A stretch of DNA of 44,194 bases. Source: Chloroflexota bacterium. GTDB taxonomy: Bacteria; Chloroflexota; Anaerolineae; DUEN01. Position 1 is the first letter of the stretch; the number at the start of each line of letters is the position of its first letter. The stretch spans positions 1 through 44,194 of the forward strand of contig JAADGJ010000024.1 in the NCBI GenBank assembly GCA_013152435.1, given 5' to 3'. The notes beneath the pieces were generated by a model. The model did not search any database. It saw only the letters and a list, made by a program, of their open reading frames with translations, and had not been told where the DNA came from. The position numbers and the translations under genes are program-made. Positions 17,126-25,759 of this stretch are shown here, one piece after another.

Positions 17126-17219
17126 AAGTGTGTCTGAAAATTCAAAGGGCTTTTTTGGAGGGGCTTCGCCCCTCCGGGCCTCCTCATGGCAGGAGCAACG
17201 GGACTTCTCAGACACGCTC
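17126..17219 (+). repeat. MITE-like element, copy F (internally deleted, 94 bp)
   Basis: This short version keeps both terminal inverted repeats (AAGTGTGTCTGAAAA left; GAGCGTGTCTGAGAA when the right end is read in reverse). It also keeps the hairpin GGAGGGGC-TTC-GCCCCTCC, but lacks the 5' two thirds of the long copies. It lies between two convergent genes and could act as a bidirectional terminator. Confidence 0.8.
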
Positions 17220-17244
17220 CCAGAGATGCCCGAGGCTTCACCAT

Positions 17245-17982
17245 TTATCCCCTATCCCAACCCTCCATCCACCACTCCACGTGTGGCATGCCGCTGTCCA
17301 GCGCCGCCCGGCGGATCGCCTCAACGTCAACCGGCACGCGTCGTAACTCCACGCCAAGGGCCTCCCCCTCTCGAGTGACAACGGCGTACTCGGCCCACGG
17401 AGGATTGCGCACCCGGCCCGTCGCCAGGTCCCGCTCAATGGGGAAGCCTACGCTGCCCGGATTCATCAAGATCGCATCCCCATAACGGCGGAACATCTGT
17501 GTATGCGTATGCCCGCCGATCATCACCGTCGCCTGGAAGCCGCGCAGCATGCGCTCTAAGTCCTCCTCAGGCGTCGCAGGGGCGATCACATCCCGATCCG
17601 ACCGCGGAGAGCCGTGAAAACAGAGAAGCTTCGCTTCGTCGCCGAGGGATATCTCAATCATCGGCTGAAACGTGCGCACGTAATCCAGGTCGGCCGGTGA
17701 GAGCTGCTCCGCACCCCACAACTCGATCTCCGTGACCTTGTGAGAATCCTCGTCCCTCACCGGATGCGGGCGTGGGTTCAAAAGCCAGGCATCGGTATTC
17801 CCCATGACGACGGAGCCGTTCAACTCCCTCAGCCGTGCAATCACCTCGCGCGGCTGGGGGCCGAACGCGGCCACATCGCCCAGGCACACGACCTCACCTA
17901 CCTGCCGGGCTTCGAGGTCGGCCAGGACGGCCTCCAAAGCGACCAAATTGCCGTGGATATCGGAGATGATCGCGATGCGCAT
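17245..17982 (-). CDS. Calcineurin-like metallophosphoesterase
   Basis: The 245-aa protein carries the full set of metallophosphoesterase motifs in order: SDIHGN at 8-13, CLGDVAAFGPQP at 33-44, GNTD near 61, CFHGSPRS near 120, GGHTHTQ near 157 and NPGSVG near 174. This is the YfcE/MJ0936-like branch, cytoplasmic and dimetal-dependent. The substrate is unknown. The start follows GGAGGACAGGCGT. It lies 25 bp downstream of the URO-D-family gene on the same strand, so both are probably one transcript. Confidence 0.95.
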   Translation of the reverse strand: MRIAIISDIHGNLVALEAVLADLEARQVGEVVCLGDVAAFGPQPREVIARLRELNGSVVMGNTDAWLLNPRPHPVRDEDSHKVTEIELWGAEQLSPADLDYVRTFQPMIEISLGDEAKLLCFHGSPRSDRDVIAPATPEEDLERMLRGFQATVMIGGHTHTQMFRRYGDAILMNPGSVGFPIERDLATGRVRNPPWAEYAVVTREGEALGVELRRVPVDVEAIRRAALDSGMPHVEWWMEGWDRG

Positions 17983-18007
17983 ACGCCTGTCCTCCCCTCC
18001 CCGATCG

Positions 18008-19165
18008 TCACAGCCACCCCGTCAGCTCGGCCAGGAGGCGTGTATACTCCACGAAGTTCGGCCAGGAGATATCCGGGGGCACGCCGTGGTCGCAGCCGGG
18101 GATGAAACCGCCATCCTCCAGAAGCGGCGGCACCACCCGCATCACCTCTGCCCGCATCCTCTCGCCGCCAGCGGCCAGGGCCCGCTTGTCGATCCCGCCG
18201 ATATAGGCCATCTGCCTGCCAAACCGACGCCGATACTCGACGATATCGTTCCCGGCCGCCACTTCGACCGGATTGCAGCAGTTGATCCCCGCCTCGATCC
18301 AGATGGGGATCAGCTCCGCGATGTAGCCATCCGAGTCCATGTTGACGATGGGACATCCGCTGGACCGGATGGCCTGAACCCACCTCTTGTACGTCGGCAG
18401 CAGGAACCGGCGGACCATGGCCGGGGAGATCATGCTGTGCGCCTTATAGGCCATGTCCTCGGAGATCATGATGCTGTCCGGCTCCGCCCCCTCCAGGATC
18501 GGCTCCAACGTCTGCAGGACGAAATCGGTCCAGAAGTCGATCATCTCCTGCACGAAGTCAGGGTCGTCGATCAGGAGCACACACAGGTTCTCAAAGCCCA
18601 GCCACTCCCGCAGCTGCCAGAAGGGGCCGTTGACCGTGATCTGGAGGGGGTAATCCCGCTCCCGCAACGCCCGACACCGCTCCTCGAAGTCAGGGGGGAA
18701 CCGCTCCGGGTGCCGCGGATCATAACGCCACCGCATCCGCTCCTCCCAGTCCTGACGGCTCTGCACGGGGAACCGGTGCCACTTGCGAGTGACGAAGTCC
18801 TTGGGCGAGCGGATATAGGTGTAGTCGTACCTGTCGGAGATCTCCGTAATGGCCCCCATCCAGTCCTGGACGATGTAGTGACCGTCACGGTGCTCCAGCA
18901 CCTTCTCCTCAAAGGCGGGGATCATCTTAAAGGAGACGCCCGGATCGATCCGTGGCTTGGTGGGCTCGCGCTCGATCCCCAGGAGCTCCATGAGGTGATC
19001 ATACCAGTCCACCCCTTCCGGCAGCCCCTGCTGATGCCAGGTCGCCAGGGTGGATTCCCGAGGGCTACCCGGCTGCAAGGGGACCTTATCCGGCTTGCCG
19101 AAGAGCAATGCCTCCCGAAATCGCTCCCGTTCCGTCATCACAGAAGTCCGGCCTCGGATCGGCAT
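18008..19165 (-). CDS. Uroporphyrinogen decarboxylase-family protein
   Basis: The protein has 385 aa. I chose ATG 19165 because GAGGAGGG lies 8 nt upstream. The frame extends further to 19294, but there it reads through a dispersed repeat. The URO-D/methyltransferase barrel is seen from MTERERFREALLFGKPDKVPL to the end, with SEDMAYKAHSMISPAMVRRF, NMDSDGYIAELIPIWIEAG and GGIDKRALAAG. This branch is not the haem enzyme. Relatives include corrinoid methyltransferases (MtaA/CmuA type) and many uncharacterised proteins in sugar-catabolic clusters. The reaction is unknown. Confidence 0.9.
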   Translation of the reverse strand: MPIRGRTSVMTERERFREALLFGKPDKVPLQPGSPRESTLATWHQQGLPEGVDWYDHLMELLGIEREPTKPRIDPGVSFKMIPAFEEKVLEHRDGHYIVQDWMGAITEISDRYDYTYIRSPKDFVTRKWHRFPVQSRQDWEERMRWRYDPRHPERFPPDFEERCRALRERDYPLQITVNGPFWQLREWLGFENLCVLLIDDPDFVQEMIDFWTDFVLQTLEPILEGAEPDSIMISEDMAYKAHSMISPAMVRRFLLPTYKRWVQAIRSSGCPIVNMDSDGYIAELIPIWIEAGINCCNPVEVAAGNDIVEYRRRFGRQMAYIGGIDKRALAAGGERMRAEVMRVVPPLLEDGGFIPGCDHGVPPDISWPNFVEYTRLLAELTGWL

Positions 19166-19196
19166 ATCCCCAACCCTCCTCGATCCCTCGTGTCCT

Positions 19197-19322
19197 AAAG
19201 TTTGGTCTCTCGGGTAACGGAGGGCATTGCCCTCCGCTATCCGCACAAGACACAGAGCAGTGCTGCAAAGAAAGCCGTGTATCTGGGCCATCAAAGGAAA
19301 AGGCCAAAGTCCGGGGGCACGG
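19197..19322 (+). repeat. Dispersed repeat family 3, copy 1
   Basis: About 125 bp match the reverse complement of 32066-32181. Shared blocks include CGGAGGGCATTGCCCTC and AAAGGAAAAGGCCAAAGTCC, plus AAGTTTGG at the start. It contains the palindrome GAGGGCATTGCCCTC. It lies directly upstream of the URO-D-family gene and directly next to a family 2 repeat. Confidence 0.8.
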
Positions 19323-19332
19323 CGGCGCCGGC

Positions 19333-19434
19333 CCTATTCGCATCAACTGAACAGCATGGGCGAGGCCCCCGCCTGTCGCTTTCCCCCTCCACGGGCGGCC
19401 GCACCTGAAAGGGGAGGTGCGGAAGGAAAGCCCC
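19333..19434 (+). repeat. Dispersed repeat family 2, copy 2
   Basis: This copy matches 10678-10774 in reverse complement over about 100 bp, including the hairpin CGCACCTGAAAGGGGAGGTGCG. Together with the family 3 copy and MITE copy B it fills the whole gap 19166-19795. Confidence 0.75.
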
Positions 19435-19538
19435 TCCGAGCCACTCCAGAGATGCGGGACCACGCTCCCGTATCGCTCAACTTGATACCCATGGGACACG
19501 GCGGCACCGTGCGCATCTTTGAGGGCTAACAACGCTTA

Positions 19539-19793
19539 GAGCGTGTCTGAAAATTTACCGGCAAGGTGTCTGGGGGGCTCCCTCAGCTACCAGATCCACA
19601 GGGGAAGGTGTGGAGGGATCCTCCCCTCCACGGAAAACCCCTCTTTTCCGGCCTGCACCTGCCTTTCTCGGCCCTTTCCGAAGGACTCGGGTCGAGGCCG
19701 GGCAGGTCGAAGGCAGAAGAAAGGCTTTTTCCGGAGGGGCTTCGCCCCTCTGGGCCTCCCCACAGCAGAAGCAACGGCATTCCTCAGATGCTC
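19539..19793 (+). repeat. MITE-like element, copy B
   Basis: This full-length copy (about 255 bp) has left end GAGCGTGTCTGAAAATT. The right end, read in reverse, is GAGCATCTGAGGA, two bases short of the consensus. Internal hairpins include GGAGGGGC-TTC-GCCCCTC. Its right end stops 2 bp before the creatininase-family stop codon. Confidence 0.85.
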
Positions 19794-19795
19794 AG

Positions 19796-20584
19796 TTAAC
19801 GGCGGTAGATACGCTCGTTGAAAGCGGCATAGACCTCCGGCGCCGACCGATCCTCCTTCACGGCCCTCAGGATCTCCGCCAACTCGGCCACCAACGCCTC
19901 AAATAGCGCCTTCCCCTTCTCGGCCGTGGCCGGCCGAGGATCGCCCGCGCAATGTTCTGGGAAGCGGCTGAACCAATCGGCCGGCGTGTATAGCCGCTCG
20001 CCGAGCTCGCCAAGCCGATTCTGCGGCGTCCACTGAGACTCTGGGTCCAACGCCTCCATTTTCACGAATTGCGGGTAAAGATGGAGCGCCATGCTGGTCT
20101 CGCACTCGCAGGCGTGGCCATGCACCTCCGTTTCCATCACCTGACGATGCACCTCGGGCGCGCTGACACCGCGCACGAAGTAAAGCGTGTAATCCTTCCC
20201 CTTATCGAGCATGAGCTGAACGAACAGCGGCAGGAAGAAGCGGTTACCGCCGTGCCCGCTGAGCAGGACGATCTTCTTCAGCCCATTGCGGCTGATCTCA
20301 TCGCATACGTTCTCCAGGAGCTCGAACAGCAGGTGATCCTTGACGACGATCCCGCCGGGGAAGTGCTTCGTCTCCGTGTTCACACCGAAGTGATAGGACG
20401 GGAACACGATGACCGGCTCCCGACGCGCCGCCTCACAGGCCAGGGCGTGAACGGTGAAGGAGTCCGTACCCAGCGGGAGATGAGGCCCGTGATATTCGAT
20501 CACGCCGATGGGAATCACACACACGCCGGCCGCCTTCTCCACGGCCGCCTCGAACTCGCCGCCCGTCAGTTGTTCCCACTGCAT
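19796..20584 (-). CDS. Creatininase-family amidohydrolase
   Basis: The protein has 262 aa. Family metal-binding motifs are present: EYHGPHLPLGTD at about 30-41, SGHGGN at about 109-114, and HACECETS at about 155-162. The last stands where the family usually has HAGxxETS. Members hydrolyse cyclic or linear amides (creatinine, FAPy-type intermediates, mycofactocin peptide MftE). The substrate is not identifiable here. The start follows GGAGG at 7 nt. It lies alone between two MITE copies, which separate it from both neighbours. Confidence 0.92.
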   Translation of the reverse strand: MQWEQLTGGEFEAAVEKAAGVCVIPIGVIEYHGPHLPLGTDSFTVHALACEAARREPVIVFPSYHFGVNTETKHFPGGIVVKDHLLFELLENVCDEISRNGLKKIVLLSGHGGNRFFLPLFVQLMLDKGKDYTLYFVRGVSAPEVHRQVMETEVHGHACECETSMALHLYPQFVKMEALDPESQWTPQNRLGELGERLYTPADWFSRFPEHCAGDPRPATAEKGKALFEALVAELAEILRAVKEDRSAPEVYAAFNERIYRR

Positions 20585-20645
20585 GATGAATCCTCCAACG
20601 CGCTAAGGAAGGTATGTTAAGGAAATAACCCGTGGTCTTCGCTCA

Positions 20646-20898
20646 AGGCGTGTCTGAAAATTCGCCGGTAAGGTGTCTGAGGGCTCCCTCAGACACCAGC
20701 TCCACAGGGGAAGATGTGGAAGAGACTTCCCCTCCACGGAAAACTCACTTTTCCGGACTGCACCTGCCTTTCTCAGCCTTTTCCGGAGGCCCAAGCCGAG
20801 AGGGGCAGGTCAAAGACGGAAGAAGGGCTTTTCCCGGAGGGACTTCGCTTCCCCGGGCCTCCCCATAGCAGAAGCAACGGCTTTTCTCAGACACACCA
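20646..20898 (+). repeat. MITE-like element, copy C
   Basis: This full-length copy (253 bp) has termini AGGCGTGTCTGAAAA and, read in reverse on the right, TGGTGTGTCTGAGAA. Near the left it has a perfect 11-bp stem, GGTGTCTGAGG with CCTCAGACACC. Its left end lies 61 bp upstream of the creatininase-family start codon. Confidence 0.85.
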
Positions 20899-20926
20899 AG
20901 GACACAAATCCGCGTCCCTGCCGCTT

Positions 20927-21889
20927 TCAACCATCGACATCGATGGCGGAGAGGTCCACGCCCGCGGCGCGCAGCGCGGACAGCGCCTCCTCCAACGTGG
21001 GTTGCCCGGCCGTGCCGCCCGCCTTCGTCGTGGACAGCGATCCGCACGCCGTACCCAAGCGCAGGGCCAGCTCCAACGGCCACCCATGCAGGAAGCCGTA
21101 GATGAACCCGGCGTTGAAGGAATCGCCCGCGCCGGTGGTGTCCACCACTTCCACCGGCAGCACCGGCGCTCGCGCCACCTCACCGCCGCGGCGGGCGATG
21201 GCGCCCTGCGCCCCCAGCTTCACGGCCACGATATCCGCACGCCCCGCCAGGCGCTCCAACGCCGCCTCTACGTCGTCGAGTCCCGTGATATGCGCGGCCT
21301 CGACCTCATTGGGCAGGAACACGTCGGTATGCGCCAGCGTATCCCATAACCCGCCATCCCATCGCTCGTGCACATCCCATCCCACGTCCAACGACGTGGT
21401 AGCACCGCGCGCGTGCGCCTGAGCGAAGAGGCCCGCCAGCCCGGGCTGAAGCCGCGATTGCAGGAAGAAGCTGCCCACATGGATGTGTCTCGTCTGCCCC
21501 AATAGATCCAGGGGGACGTCGCCCGCCTCCAGCCCATCAATGGATCCGCCCAGATGGGTCAACATGGCGCGATCCCGAGGCGTCGACAGGCTCACCGTGA
21601 TGCCCGTCTTCACGCCATCGTCTACGATCACCGGCGACACGTCGATGCCGCGCGCGGCCATCTCCCGCAGCATGAAGCGGCCGAACTCGTCGTCGCCCAC
21701 CCGGCCAAAGAAGCCCGTGCGCAGCCCCAGTCGAGCCATGCCGCAGGCCGCGATCACCGACGAACTCCCCATGGTCAGCTCGCAATCGTCCACCAACTTC
21801 TCCTGTCCGAAGACCGGCGTGATCTCGTCGGCCCGCAGGATCAGATCCACGTTGATCTCGCCGATCACGAGGACATCGTAGCGCCGCAT
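20927..21889 (-). CDS. PfkB-family carbohydrate kinase
   Basis: The 320-aa ribokinase-fold protein has the N-terminal signature GEINVDLIL, a GRVGDDEFG motif near 62-70 and the anion-hole/catalytic motif DTTGAGDSFNAGF with catalytic D256. It transfers phosphate from ATP to a sugar hydroxyl. It follows the zinc dehydrogenase gene by 9 bp and the LacD-type aldolase gene lies upstream. A ketose-phosphate kinase or ketose kinase in an oxidise-phosphorylate-cleave route is therefore the natural guess. Substrate specificity is not readable. Confidence 0.93.
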   Translation of the reverse strand: MRRYDVLVIGEINVDLILRADEITPVFGQEKLVDDCELTMGSSSVIAACGMARLGLRTGFFGRVGDDEFGRFMLREMAARGIDVSPVIVDDGVKTGITVSLSTPRDRAMLTHLGGSIDGLEAGDVPLDLLGQTRHIHVGSFFLQSRLQPGLAGLFAQAHARGATTSLDVGWDVHERWDGGLWDTLAHTDVFLPNEVEAAHITGLDDVEAALERLAGRADIVAVKLGAQGAIARRGGEVARAPVLPVEVVDTTGAGDSFNAGFIYGFLHGWPLELALRLGTACGSLSTTKAGGTAGQPTLEEALSALRAAGVDLSAIDVDG

Positions 21890-21898
21890 GACCGCCTC

Positions 21899-22915
21899 CT
21901 ATGGGATGAGAGCCACCTTGATGAGCCGGCCGGGCCGATCGGCCAGCGTCTCGAAGACCTGCTGCCCATCAGCTAGAGGAGCCTCCTCCAGCCACGCCGA
22001 GACCTCCACCCGGCCGCTGGCCAGCAGGTCCAGCGCCGTCAGGAAGTCGTGGGGCGAGTAGGCGTAGGAGCCATGCACGGTGAGCTCCTGGGCGACGATG
22101 GCCTGGCAATCCAGCTCCGACATCACCTCGTGCAGCCCCAGGAAGACGATGCGACCGCCCGGGGCGGCCATGGCGATGGCCTGCCCCCGCGTTGCGTTGT
22201 GTCCCACCGCCTCGATCACCAGATCGACGCCGCGCCCCCGGGTGGCCTGGCGCACGGCCTCCACCGGGTTCTGCTCACGGGCGTTCACAACGACCTCCGC
22301 CCCCAGGCGCTGGGCCACCTCCAGCCGATACGGCTCCACATCGGTGATGATGCGCGGCGAGATGCCCACCAGCCGGGTCATCTCCAGCGCCAGCAGCCCC
22401 TGCGTCCCCGCCCCTACAATGGCCACGCCCTGCACCAGGCCCGATACGTTATGTCGAATGATATGCACGGGATTCGCCAACGCCTCGGCCATGGTGCCCA
22501 GGACTGGGCTCATCCCTTCGGGCAGGGGGAACACGGACTGACGGGGAGCGGTCACATACTCGGCGAAGGCGCCGGGCCGATCCATGCCGATGAGCTTGCG
22601 ATTCGGGCAGATGTGGCCACGACCGGAGAGGCACAGCTCGCACGTGCCGCATGGCAGCAGCGGGTTGACGACCACCCGCTGTCCCACGGGGGGATCGTCT
22701 ACGCCGGGGCCCAGCGCGGCCACCCGGCCGGTGAACTCATGCCCCATGACCAGCGGGGGTTTGCGGCGGGCGCTTAGGCCGCGAAAGCCATGCACGTCCG
22801 AACCGCAGATCCCCGCGGCCTCCACCTGAATCAGGACCTCGCCCGGGCCCGGCTCCGGCCGCGGCAGGTCCTGCAACTCCATCCGGCGGGGAGCCGTATA
22901 AACCAACGCTTTCAT
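21899..22915 (-). CDS. Zinc-dependent medium-chain alcohol/polyol dehydrogenase
   Basis: The 338-aa MDR enzyme has a catalytic zinc site with C37 (GICGSDVHG) and GHEFTG. The structural zinc cysteines are in CGTCELCLSGRGHIC, and the cofactor region includes AIVGAGTQGLLALEM. It probably oxidises a sugar alcohol or sugar with NAD(P) (sorbitol/threonine dehydrogenase-like). Start ATG 22915 follows GGGAG. It forms a tight pair with the PfkB gene downstream. Confidence 0.93.
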   Translation of the reverse strand: MKALVYTAPRRMELQDLPRPEPGPGEVLIQVEAAGICGSDVHGFRGLSARRKPPLVMGHEFTGRVAALGPGVDDPPVGQRVVVNPLLPCGTCELCLSGRGHICPNRKLIGMDRPGAFAEYVTAPRQSVFPLPEGMSPVLGTMAEALANPVHIIRHNVSGLVQGVAIVGAGTQGLLALEMTRLVGISPRIITDVEPYRLEVAQRLGAEVVVNAREQNPVEAVRQATRGRGVDLVIEAVGHNATRGQAIAMAAPGGRIVFLGLHEVMSELDCQAIVAQELTVHGSYAYSPHDFLTALDLLASGRVEVSAWLEEAPLADGQQVFETLADRPGRLIKVALIP

Positions 22916-23038
22916 AGGATCTCCCTCAATCGAAAATGGAAAGCAACGGTACGCCGATTACGCCCAAACCTCTATCCGAAACCATGAATCCCCGATCTGC
23001 TCTCGGGACTGCAGGGCACAGCGGGGCGCAACACGTAT

Positions 23039-23078
23039 GGGGTGGATCGGAGGGGCGGCCACCCCTTCGATCCACCCC
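23039..23078. terminator. Long hairpin between aldolase and dehydrogenase genes
   Basis: A 17-bp stem (23039-23055 pairing with 23062-23078, one G-T pair) with loop CGGCCA occurs here. It is followed by TTTCGG on the plus strand. On the minus strand, the direction of the genes, no T-run follows. It may therefore attenuate or stabilise message between LacD and the dehydrogenase-PfkB pair rather than fully terminate. Confidence 0.6.
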
Positions 23079-23128
23079 TTTCGGCATGTAGTTTCTTACC
23101 CGCTATATTATGGCTGGCCACCAAGCCA

Positions 23129-24127
23129 TCACATCTCTCCATAGGCCGCGTGCCAGCCTACCTGCACCTGATCCGCGATGGTCTGCCCCAGTGGGTGTCG
23201 CTCATACCAGGGTGTGCCCTTCTCATCGGCCAGAGCGCTCAGGCGCGTCAGCCGATCGGCCGCCTCGCCCAGCACGCGGTCCACATCCGACTCCGGAACG
23301 CGCAGCGCGTCGATCCAGATGGCCCGCCCGGCGATGAAACCGGAGGCCCCAGCCTCGCATGCCACCGCCACCATGCGCTCGAACAGATCGAAGGGAACGG
23401 CCGCGCTGAGCAGCGCCCACGGCACCGCAGAGGCCGCCGTCAGCTCTTCGCACGCCTCTCGCCAGACCCGCTCGTCCTGCTCCCGCAGCGGATCCACCGG
23501 AAACTCCGCCTTGAGCACGTCGATGCCCATGCCCGAGAGCCGACGGGCCGTCTCCACCACCACGCGCCGCCGCTCGCGGGCGAACTCGTCCGAGTCCTTG
23601 CTCACCCCCGGCTGGATGCTGAAGGACACCGGCTCCAGGAAGAGCGGGATATCATAGCGACGGCAGGCCTCCGCCACCTTCTCGACCATGGCTCGCTGCC
23701 GGGCCTCGGTGCTCGCATCCGGGTGATAATGCACCAGCAGCTTGCAGGCCGACGCGCCCATGCGCTTGACCTTGGCCACGGACCACCCCTCGATCAGGCG
23801 TGATTCCCGCGCCAGGGGATCGCCCTCGTAGCCGGTCTCCTCCAACGAGACCAGCAGTCCAACATGCCCCGGCAAGTCCCCCGAGGCGATGCACTGCGCG
23901 GCGCCGTACTCCGGGTCGAGCAGCACCGCGCTGGCGCGGCCCCCCAGCGCTCCCACGATGCGACGCTTCCAGGCCACCAAGCGTTCATCCGACACCGATG
24001 TCGGGTCGGATGGGCCGATGAGCCGACGCAACGAGCCGCGATGATCCTGCGCCAGGATGGTGAACACCCCCCTGGGCGAAGATGTGACCTGCAGCCCGCG
24101 CACCTTGCCAATCATCAAGTCCCTCAC
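23129..24127 (-). CDS. lacD: LacD-type class I aldolase (tagatose-bisphosphate aldolase family)
   Basis: The 332-aa DeoC/LacD-family barrel has the Schiff-base lysine K206 in GIDVLKAEFP, where LacD enzymes carry it. Other family segments are ILAQDHRGSLRRL and PLFLEPVSF. LacD cleaves tagatose-1,6-bisphosphate to dihydroxyacetone phosphate and glyceraldehyde-3-phosphate; relatives accept other ketose phosphates, including sulfo-sugars. The start is GTG 24127, 5 nt after AGGAGGAG; ATG 24115 is possible. Genomic linkage to a dehydrogenase and a PfkB kinase supports a role in ketose-phosphate cleavage. The exact substrate is inferred only at family level. Confidence 0.9.
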   Translation of the reverse strand: MRDLMIGKVRGLQVTSSPRGVFTILAQDHRGSLRRLIGPSDPTSVSDERLVAWKRRIVGALGGRASAVLLDPEYGAAQCIASGDLPGHVGLLVSLEETGYEGDPLARESRLIEGWSVAKVKRMGASACKLLVHYHPDASTEARQRAMVEKVAEACRRYDIPLFLEPVSFSIQPGVSKDSDEFARERRRVVVETARRLSGMGIDVLKAEFPVDPLREQDERVWREACEELTAASAVPWALLSAAVPFDLFERMVAVACEAGASGFIAGRAIWIDALRVPESDVDRVLGEAADRLTRLSALADEKGTPWYERHPLGQTIADQVQVGWHAAYGEM

Positions 24128-24150
24128 AGTCTCCTCCTAACGTAAGAAAT

Positions 24151-24176
24151 GGGCCTGCACCTGTGATGGCAGGCCC
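24151..24176 (-). terminator. Terminator hairpin on the minus strand upstream of the aldolase
   Basis: GGGCCTGC (24151-24158) pairs with GCAGGCCC (24169-24176). Read on the minus strand it is followed by ATTTCTTA, so it would stop transcripts arriving from the right before the aldolase gene. The aldolase would then need its own start point in the short space 24128-24150, or the signal is leaky. Confidence 0.5.
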
Positions 24177-24205
24177 TTGCCTTCATGACGATCCTCCGTC
24201 CCGGA

Positions 24206-24415
24206 CTATTCCACAACGACGTGATCCCGGACATCCGGAGCCCGCCGCCCCGCTTGTGCCAGGGCCCGCTCCCGCTCCCCCAGCACCGCGTCGATCCGCA
24301 CGAGCTCCCATCGAGAGCCCCTGGCCAGCAGCAGCCGTCGTCTCCTCGATCTGCGAAGGCCGCCGAACACCCACGATGGATGAACACATAAGGAGAGGTC
24401 CTTATTTCCCCTCAT
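24206..24415 (-). CDS. Possible small protein or gene remnant
   Basis: This 69-codon frame ends just before the terminator hairpin at 24151-24176. The second half (ELVRIDAVLGERERALAQAG) reads like a helical, protein-like sequence. No ribosome site precedes ATG 24415. It could be the surviving C-terminus of a decayed gene. The gap 24128-24553 holds nothing else that I can support. Confidence 0.25.
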   Translation of the reverse strand: MRGNKDLSLCVHPSWVFGGLRRSRRRRLLLARGSRWELVRIDAVLGERERALAQAGRRAPDVRDHVVVE

Positions 24416-24515
24416 CTGGCGTCATCATGATAGCACGCGGGCCCAGCAAGCACAAACGAGGGATCACGATCCAACGTTGCAGATGGAACTGTCGAACTCC
24501 GCCGCACGCTCGTGC

Positions 24516-24521
24516 TATAAT
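24516..24521 (+). promoter_or_regulatory. -10 element TATAAT upstream of the M28 peptidase
   Basis: A perfect TATAAT lies 32 bp before the chosen start. No good -35 hexamer is seen at the correct distance (CGAACT at 24493-24498), so only the -10 is supported. Confidence 0.45.
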
Positions 24522-24553
24522 AAACCACCTTTCGGACTCCAGTGGAGGTTGAG

Positions 24554-25741
24554 ATGACCCAGCCCCAGACCTATGTTCCCATCGCGCTCAAGCACATCCG
24601 GCACCTGTCCGAGGTCATCGGCCCTCGAGGTTCCACCACGCCCCAGGAGCGTCAGGCAGCAGAGTACGCCCGCGACGTGCTTCGGGATCTGGGGGTCGAC
24701 GCCCGGCTGGAACCCTTTCGCTCTGCTCGCTCCTCGTACCGGCCCTTCGCTCTGGCCTTTGGCGTGGCCCTGTTGGGAGGCCTCCTTTACGCGGTCACCC
24801 GCCATCCAGCGGCCGCGCTCCTGGCCGCCCTCCTGAACGCCCTGGGGGCCTGGGGCATGTTCGCGGAGCTGGACTTCACCGACAACTGGATGCGCCGGCT
24901 GCTGCCCATGGGGCTGAGCCAAAACGTTGTGGGGGTGGTGTCCGCCAGGGAGGAGCCCCGCCGCCGGGTTGTACTCCTGGGCCATCTGGATACCCATCGC
25001 ACCCCTATCTTCTACAGCTCGACCCTCTGGCATAAGCTGTTCACCACCACAGTGGGCGGAACCTTCATCAGTCTCATCGTCGGAGCCGTGACGTACGCGC
25101 TGCTGGCTGTGACCGGCTGGACGTGGTTGCATTGGATAGCCGGGCTGGCCGCTGCTATGCCACTTTTCGCCTTCGTGATGTGCCTCCACGCGGATAGGAC
25201 GCCCTTCAGTCCCGGCGCCAACGACAACGCCTCCGGCGCCGCCACCGTCCTGGCGCTGGGGGAGCGACTGATCCATGAGCCGCTGCGACACACCGAGGTC
25301 TGGCTGGTGCCCAACGGCTGCGAGGAATTGGGGTGCTACGGCGCAGCGGCCCTGGTCGAGGCTCATCCGGAGGAGCTACGCCAGGCCTATTTCATCACCC
25401 TGGATCAGGTGGGAGCCGGCGATCCCGGCTTCCTGCCCAGCGATGGGCTTCTGCGGAAGCACCCGGTGGACCCGGATCTGCTGACCATCGCCCGGCAGAT
25501 CGCCGCCGATCGACCCGAGCTCCGCGCCTTCGAACACCCGGGCGTCGCCTACACGGATGCCGCCCTCTTGCTCAAGCGAGGCTTTCGCGCCTTTACCATA
25601 GACGCCCTGCCGCGCGAGGCCATCGGCGCCGTCCACTGGCACCAGATGTCTGACACCGTGGATAAGATCGAGCCGGACTGCTTGAGCCGCGTCCACGAGT
25701 TCGCCTGGGAAATGCTCCAGCGACTCGATCGGACGGCGTGA
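24554..25741 (+). CDS. M28-family zinc aminopeptidase with membrane segments
   Basis: The protein has 395 aa. I chose ATG 24554 (GGAGG 5 nt upstream); the in-frame GTG at 24542 overlaps the ribosome site. Zinc ligands typical of M28 are visible: GHLDTHR near 140, ANDNASGAA near 223, the CEELG glutamates near 258 and HQMSDT near 365. Unusually, the N-terminal half contains hydrophobic stretches (about residues 55-95 and 165-210) able to form three or four membrane helices. The latter lie between the first His motif and the Asp motif. It probably acts as a membrane-bound peptidase. It is the only plus-strand gene in this region and converges on the M55 gene. Confidence 0.88.
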   Translation: MTQPQTYVPIALKHIRHLSEVIGPRGSTTPQERQAAEYARDVLRDLGVDARLEPFRSARSSYRPFALAFGVALLGGLLYAVTRHPAAALLAALLNALGAWGMFAELDFTDNWMRRLLPMGLSQNVVGVVSAREEPRRRVVLLGHLDTHRTPIFYSSTLWHKLFTTTVGGTFISLIVGAVTYALLAVTGWTWLHWIAGLAAAMPLFAFVMCLHADRTPFSPGANDNASGAATVLALGERLIHEPLRHTEVWLVPNGCEELGCYGAAALVEAHPEELRQAYFITLDQVGAGDPGFLPSDGLLRKHPVDPDLLTIARQIAADRPELRAFEHPGVAYTDAALLLKRGFRAFTIDALPREAIGAVHWHQMSDTVDKIEPDCLSRVHEFAWEMLQRLDRTA

Positions 25742-25759
25742 CGAGCGCCGCCCGATTGC

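Noticed and set aside
18008-19165. HemE (haem biosynthesis)
   Set aside because: It belongs to the URO-D fold but lacks the typical HemE N-terminal signature, and there are no haem genes nearby; a catabolic or methyltransferase-like branch fits better.
19166-19294. N-terminal extension of the URO-D-family protein
   Set aside because: It reads through a dispersed repeat (family 3). ATG 19165 has GAGGAGGG at 8 nt.
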